A stretch of 64,000 nucleotides of DNA from Xenophilus sp. AP218F (GTDB lineage: Bacteria; Pseudomonadota; Gammaproteobacteria; Burkholderiales; Chromobacteriaceae). Every line of letters starts with the position of its first letter. The stretch's first letter is position 1. This document shows, piece after piece, positions 62,705-64,000 of the stretch. The position numbers were made by a program, and so were the translations under genes. The notes under the pieces are model-generated. The model was not told the DNA's origin, searched no databases, and worked only from the letters and a program-made list of their open reading frames with translations. The stretch covers positions 1-64,000 of the forward strand of contig NJIE01000027.1 in assembly GCA_002213445.1 (NCBI GenBank). The letters are read 5' to 3'.

Positions 62705-64000
62705 ATGAGCAACAGCATGGCTTCCCAAGCCGCGGCCGGCGGCGGCATCAGCCGGGACGAGCGCAAGGTGATCTTCGCCTCGTCGCTGGGCACGGTCTTC
62801 GAGTGGTACGATTTTTTCCTGTACGGCGCGCTGGCGGCGGTGATAGGCAAGCAGTTCTTCTCCGGCGTCAATGACACCACCGCCTTCATCTTCGCGCTGC
62901 TGACCTTCGCCGCCGGCTTCCTGGTGCGGCCGTTCGGCGCGCTGGTATTCGGCCGGCTGGGCGATCTGGTGGGCCGCAAGTACACCTTCCTCGCCACCAT
63001 CGTCATCATGGGCCTGTCCACCTTCCTGGTCGGCCTGCTGCCCGGCTACGCCAGCATCGGCATCGCAGCCCCGGTATTGCTGGTGCTGCTGCGCATGCTG
63101 CAGGGGCTGGCGATAGGCGGCGAATACGGCGGCGCAGCCATCTACGTCGCCGAACACGCGCCGGACCACAAGCGCGGGGCTTACACCAGCTGGATCCAGG
63201 TCACCGCCGGGGCCGGGCTGCTGCTGTCGCTGCTGGTGATCCTGGCCTGCCGCCAGCTTACCGGCGACGCTTTCAACGAATGGGGCTGGCGGTTGCCCTT
63301 CCTGCTGTCGGTGCTGCTGCTGGCCATCTCCACCTGGATCCGGCTGTCGATGCGGGAGTCGCCGGCTTTCCTGAAAATGAAGTCGGAAGGCCGCCAGTCC
63401 AAAGCGCCGCTGACCGAATCGTTCGGCAACTGGAAAAACCTGCGCCTGGTGCTGATCTCGCTGTTCGGCTTCAACGGCGGCCAGGCGGTCACCTTCTACT
63501 GCGCGCAGTTCTACTCGCTGTTCTTCCTCACCCAGATCCTGAAGGTGGACCCGCAAACCGCCAACCTGCTGCTGATCGCCTCTCTGATCCTGACCACGCC
63601 GCTATTCCTGTACTTTGGCCACCTCTCCGACCGCGTCGGCCGCAAGCCGGTGCTGCTGGCCGGCCTGGCGCTGGCGGTGCTGCTCACCTTTCCGGCCTTC
63701 CGCTGGCTGACCGCCTTCGCCAACCCGGACGTGGCCGCCGCCCAGCAACGCTCGCCGGTGGTGGTGGTGGCCGACCCGGCCAGCTGCCACTTCCAGTTCG
63801 ACCCGATCGGCAAGGCCAAGCTCAACACCCCCTGCGACAAGGCGCAGGCGCTGCTGGCCAAGAACGGCGTGCCCTACCGGAAGCAAGCCGCCGAACCCGG
63901 CGCGCCCACCGCGGTGCAAGTGGGCGACATCCGCCTCGCAAACGTCGACAAAGCCTCGCTGGAGGCGGCGCTGCATCAGGCCGGCTACCCGGCCAAGGCC
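62705..64000 (+). CDS. MHS-family MFS transporter (partial, runs off window)
   Basis: At least 432 residues; open at the right edge. It starts ATG at 62705 after GGAGAG. GTVFEWYDFFLYGALAAVIG in helix 1 and GRLGDLVGRKYTF (motif A) identify the metabolite:H+ symporter family, along with RPFGALVFG and LQGLAIGGEYGGAA. About eight segments are followed by motif A repeat GHLSDRVGRKPVLL and then a soluble insertion of more than 85 residues (from about residue 345) with repeated Pro/Ala and Cys, before the remaining helices, which are outside the window. Member of a likely operon with the GMC dehydrogenase. Confidence 0.88.
   Translation, partial: MSNSMASQAAAGGGISRDERKVIFASSLGTVFEWYDFFLYGALAAVIGKQFFSGVNDTTAFIFALLTFAAGFLVRPFGALVFGRLGDLVGRKYTFLATIVIMGLSTFLVGLLPGYASIGIAAPVLLVLLRMLQGLAIGGEYGGAAIYVAEHAPDHKRGAYTSWIQVTAGAGLLLSLLVILACRQLTGDAFNEWGWRLPFLLSVLLLAISTWIRLSMRESPAFLKMKSEGRQSKAPLTESFGNWKNLRLVLISLFGFNGGQAVTFYCAQFYSLFFLTQILKVDPQTANLLLIASLILTTPLFLYFGHLSDRVGRKPVLLAGLALAVLLTFPAFRWLTAFANPDVAAAQQRSPVVVVADPASCHFQFDPIGKAKLNTPCDKAQALLAKNGVPYRKQAAEPGAPTAVQVGDIRLANVDKASLEAALHQAGYPAKA

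Overview
The window is a GC-rich (roughly two-thirds G+C) beta-proteobacterial chromosome segment. Gene content and order fit the Neisseriales, most likely Chromobacterium or a close relative. This is inferred from three things: the ndk-rlmN-pilW-rodZ-ispG-hisS-yfgM-bamB-der-hfq-hflX-hflK-hflC-hisZ-purA core block, a minimal ProQ-type RNA chaperone, and RdgC. No insertion sequence, prophage, CRISPR array or replication origin was seen.

Layout. 1-110: promoter and boxA leader of an rRNA operon that leaves the window to the left. 272-3513: rnr (RNase R, with a 13-copy pentapeptide tail), divergent from three identical tRNA-Leu(CAG) genes in an exact 150-bp tandem array. 3.5-13.0 kb: accessory genes, namely a two-component system, an orphan solute-binding protein, a DHA2-type MFS pump, a secreted phosphoesterase, a di-heme cytochrome and a Gfo/Idh oxidoreductase. 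13.1-28.5 kb: the conserved core block, almost all on the minus strand (purine and histidine synthesis, HflKC protease control, Hfq, ribosome assembly, outer-membrane assembly, isoprenoids, cell shape, type IV pili, tRNA/rRNA modification). 28.6-38 kb: a SPOR-domain protein, tRNA-Gln, a LysR/MFS pair, a TsgA-like carrier, and a LysR regulator followed by a yiaW/yiaV-like membrane fusion protein and an outer-membrane factor.

38-48.4 kb: a secreted GH27 alpha-galactosidase with a ricin-type lectin tail, then the most interesting region. This is seven minus-strand genes joined by overlapping or nearly touching stop and start codons: UDP-GlcNAc 2-epimerase, processive GT2 synthase, bactofilin-like protein, predicted exported helical protein, divergent NodB-type deacetylase with a membrane anchor, YaiO-like outer-membrane barrel, and polytopic membrane protein. 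Together they look like an uncharacterised synthase-dependent exopolysaccharide system. A 650-bp upstream region with AT-rich islands and a GGAAA microsatellite precedes it.

49-58 kb: tRNA-Thr and two tRNA-Pro genes, rdgC, catalase katA (preceded by a 20-codon reading frame and a C9 tract), a Fur box with a 33-residue membrane peptide, a LigB-type dioxygenase, and proQ. Then comes the uvrC-pgsA-tRNA(Gly,Gly,Cys)-lipoprotein-tRNA-Leu(UAA) block, which mirrors E. coli uvrC-pgsA-glyW-cysT-leuZ. 58.4-64 kb: guaB, a LysR regulator divergent from a GMC oxidoreductase, and an MHS-type MFS transporter cut by the window edge.
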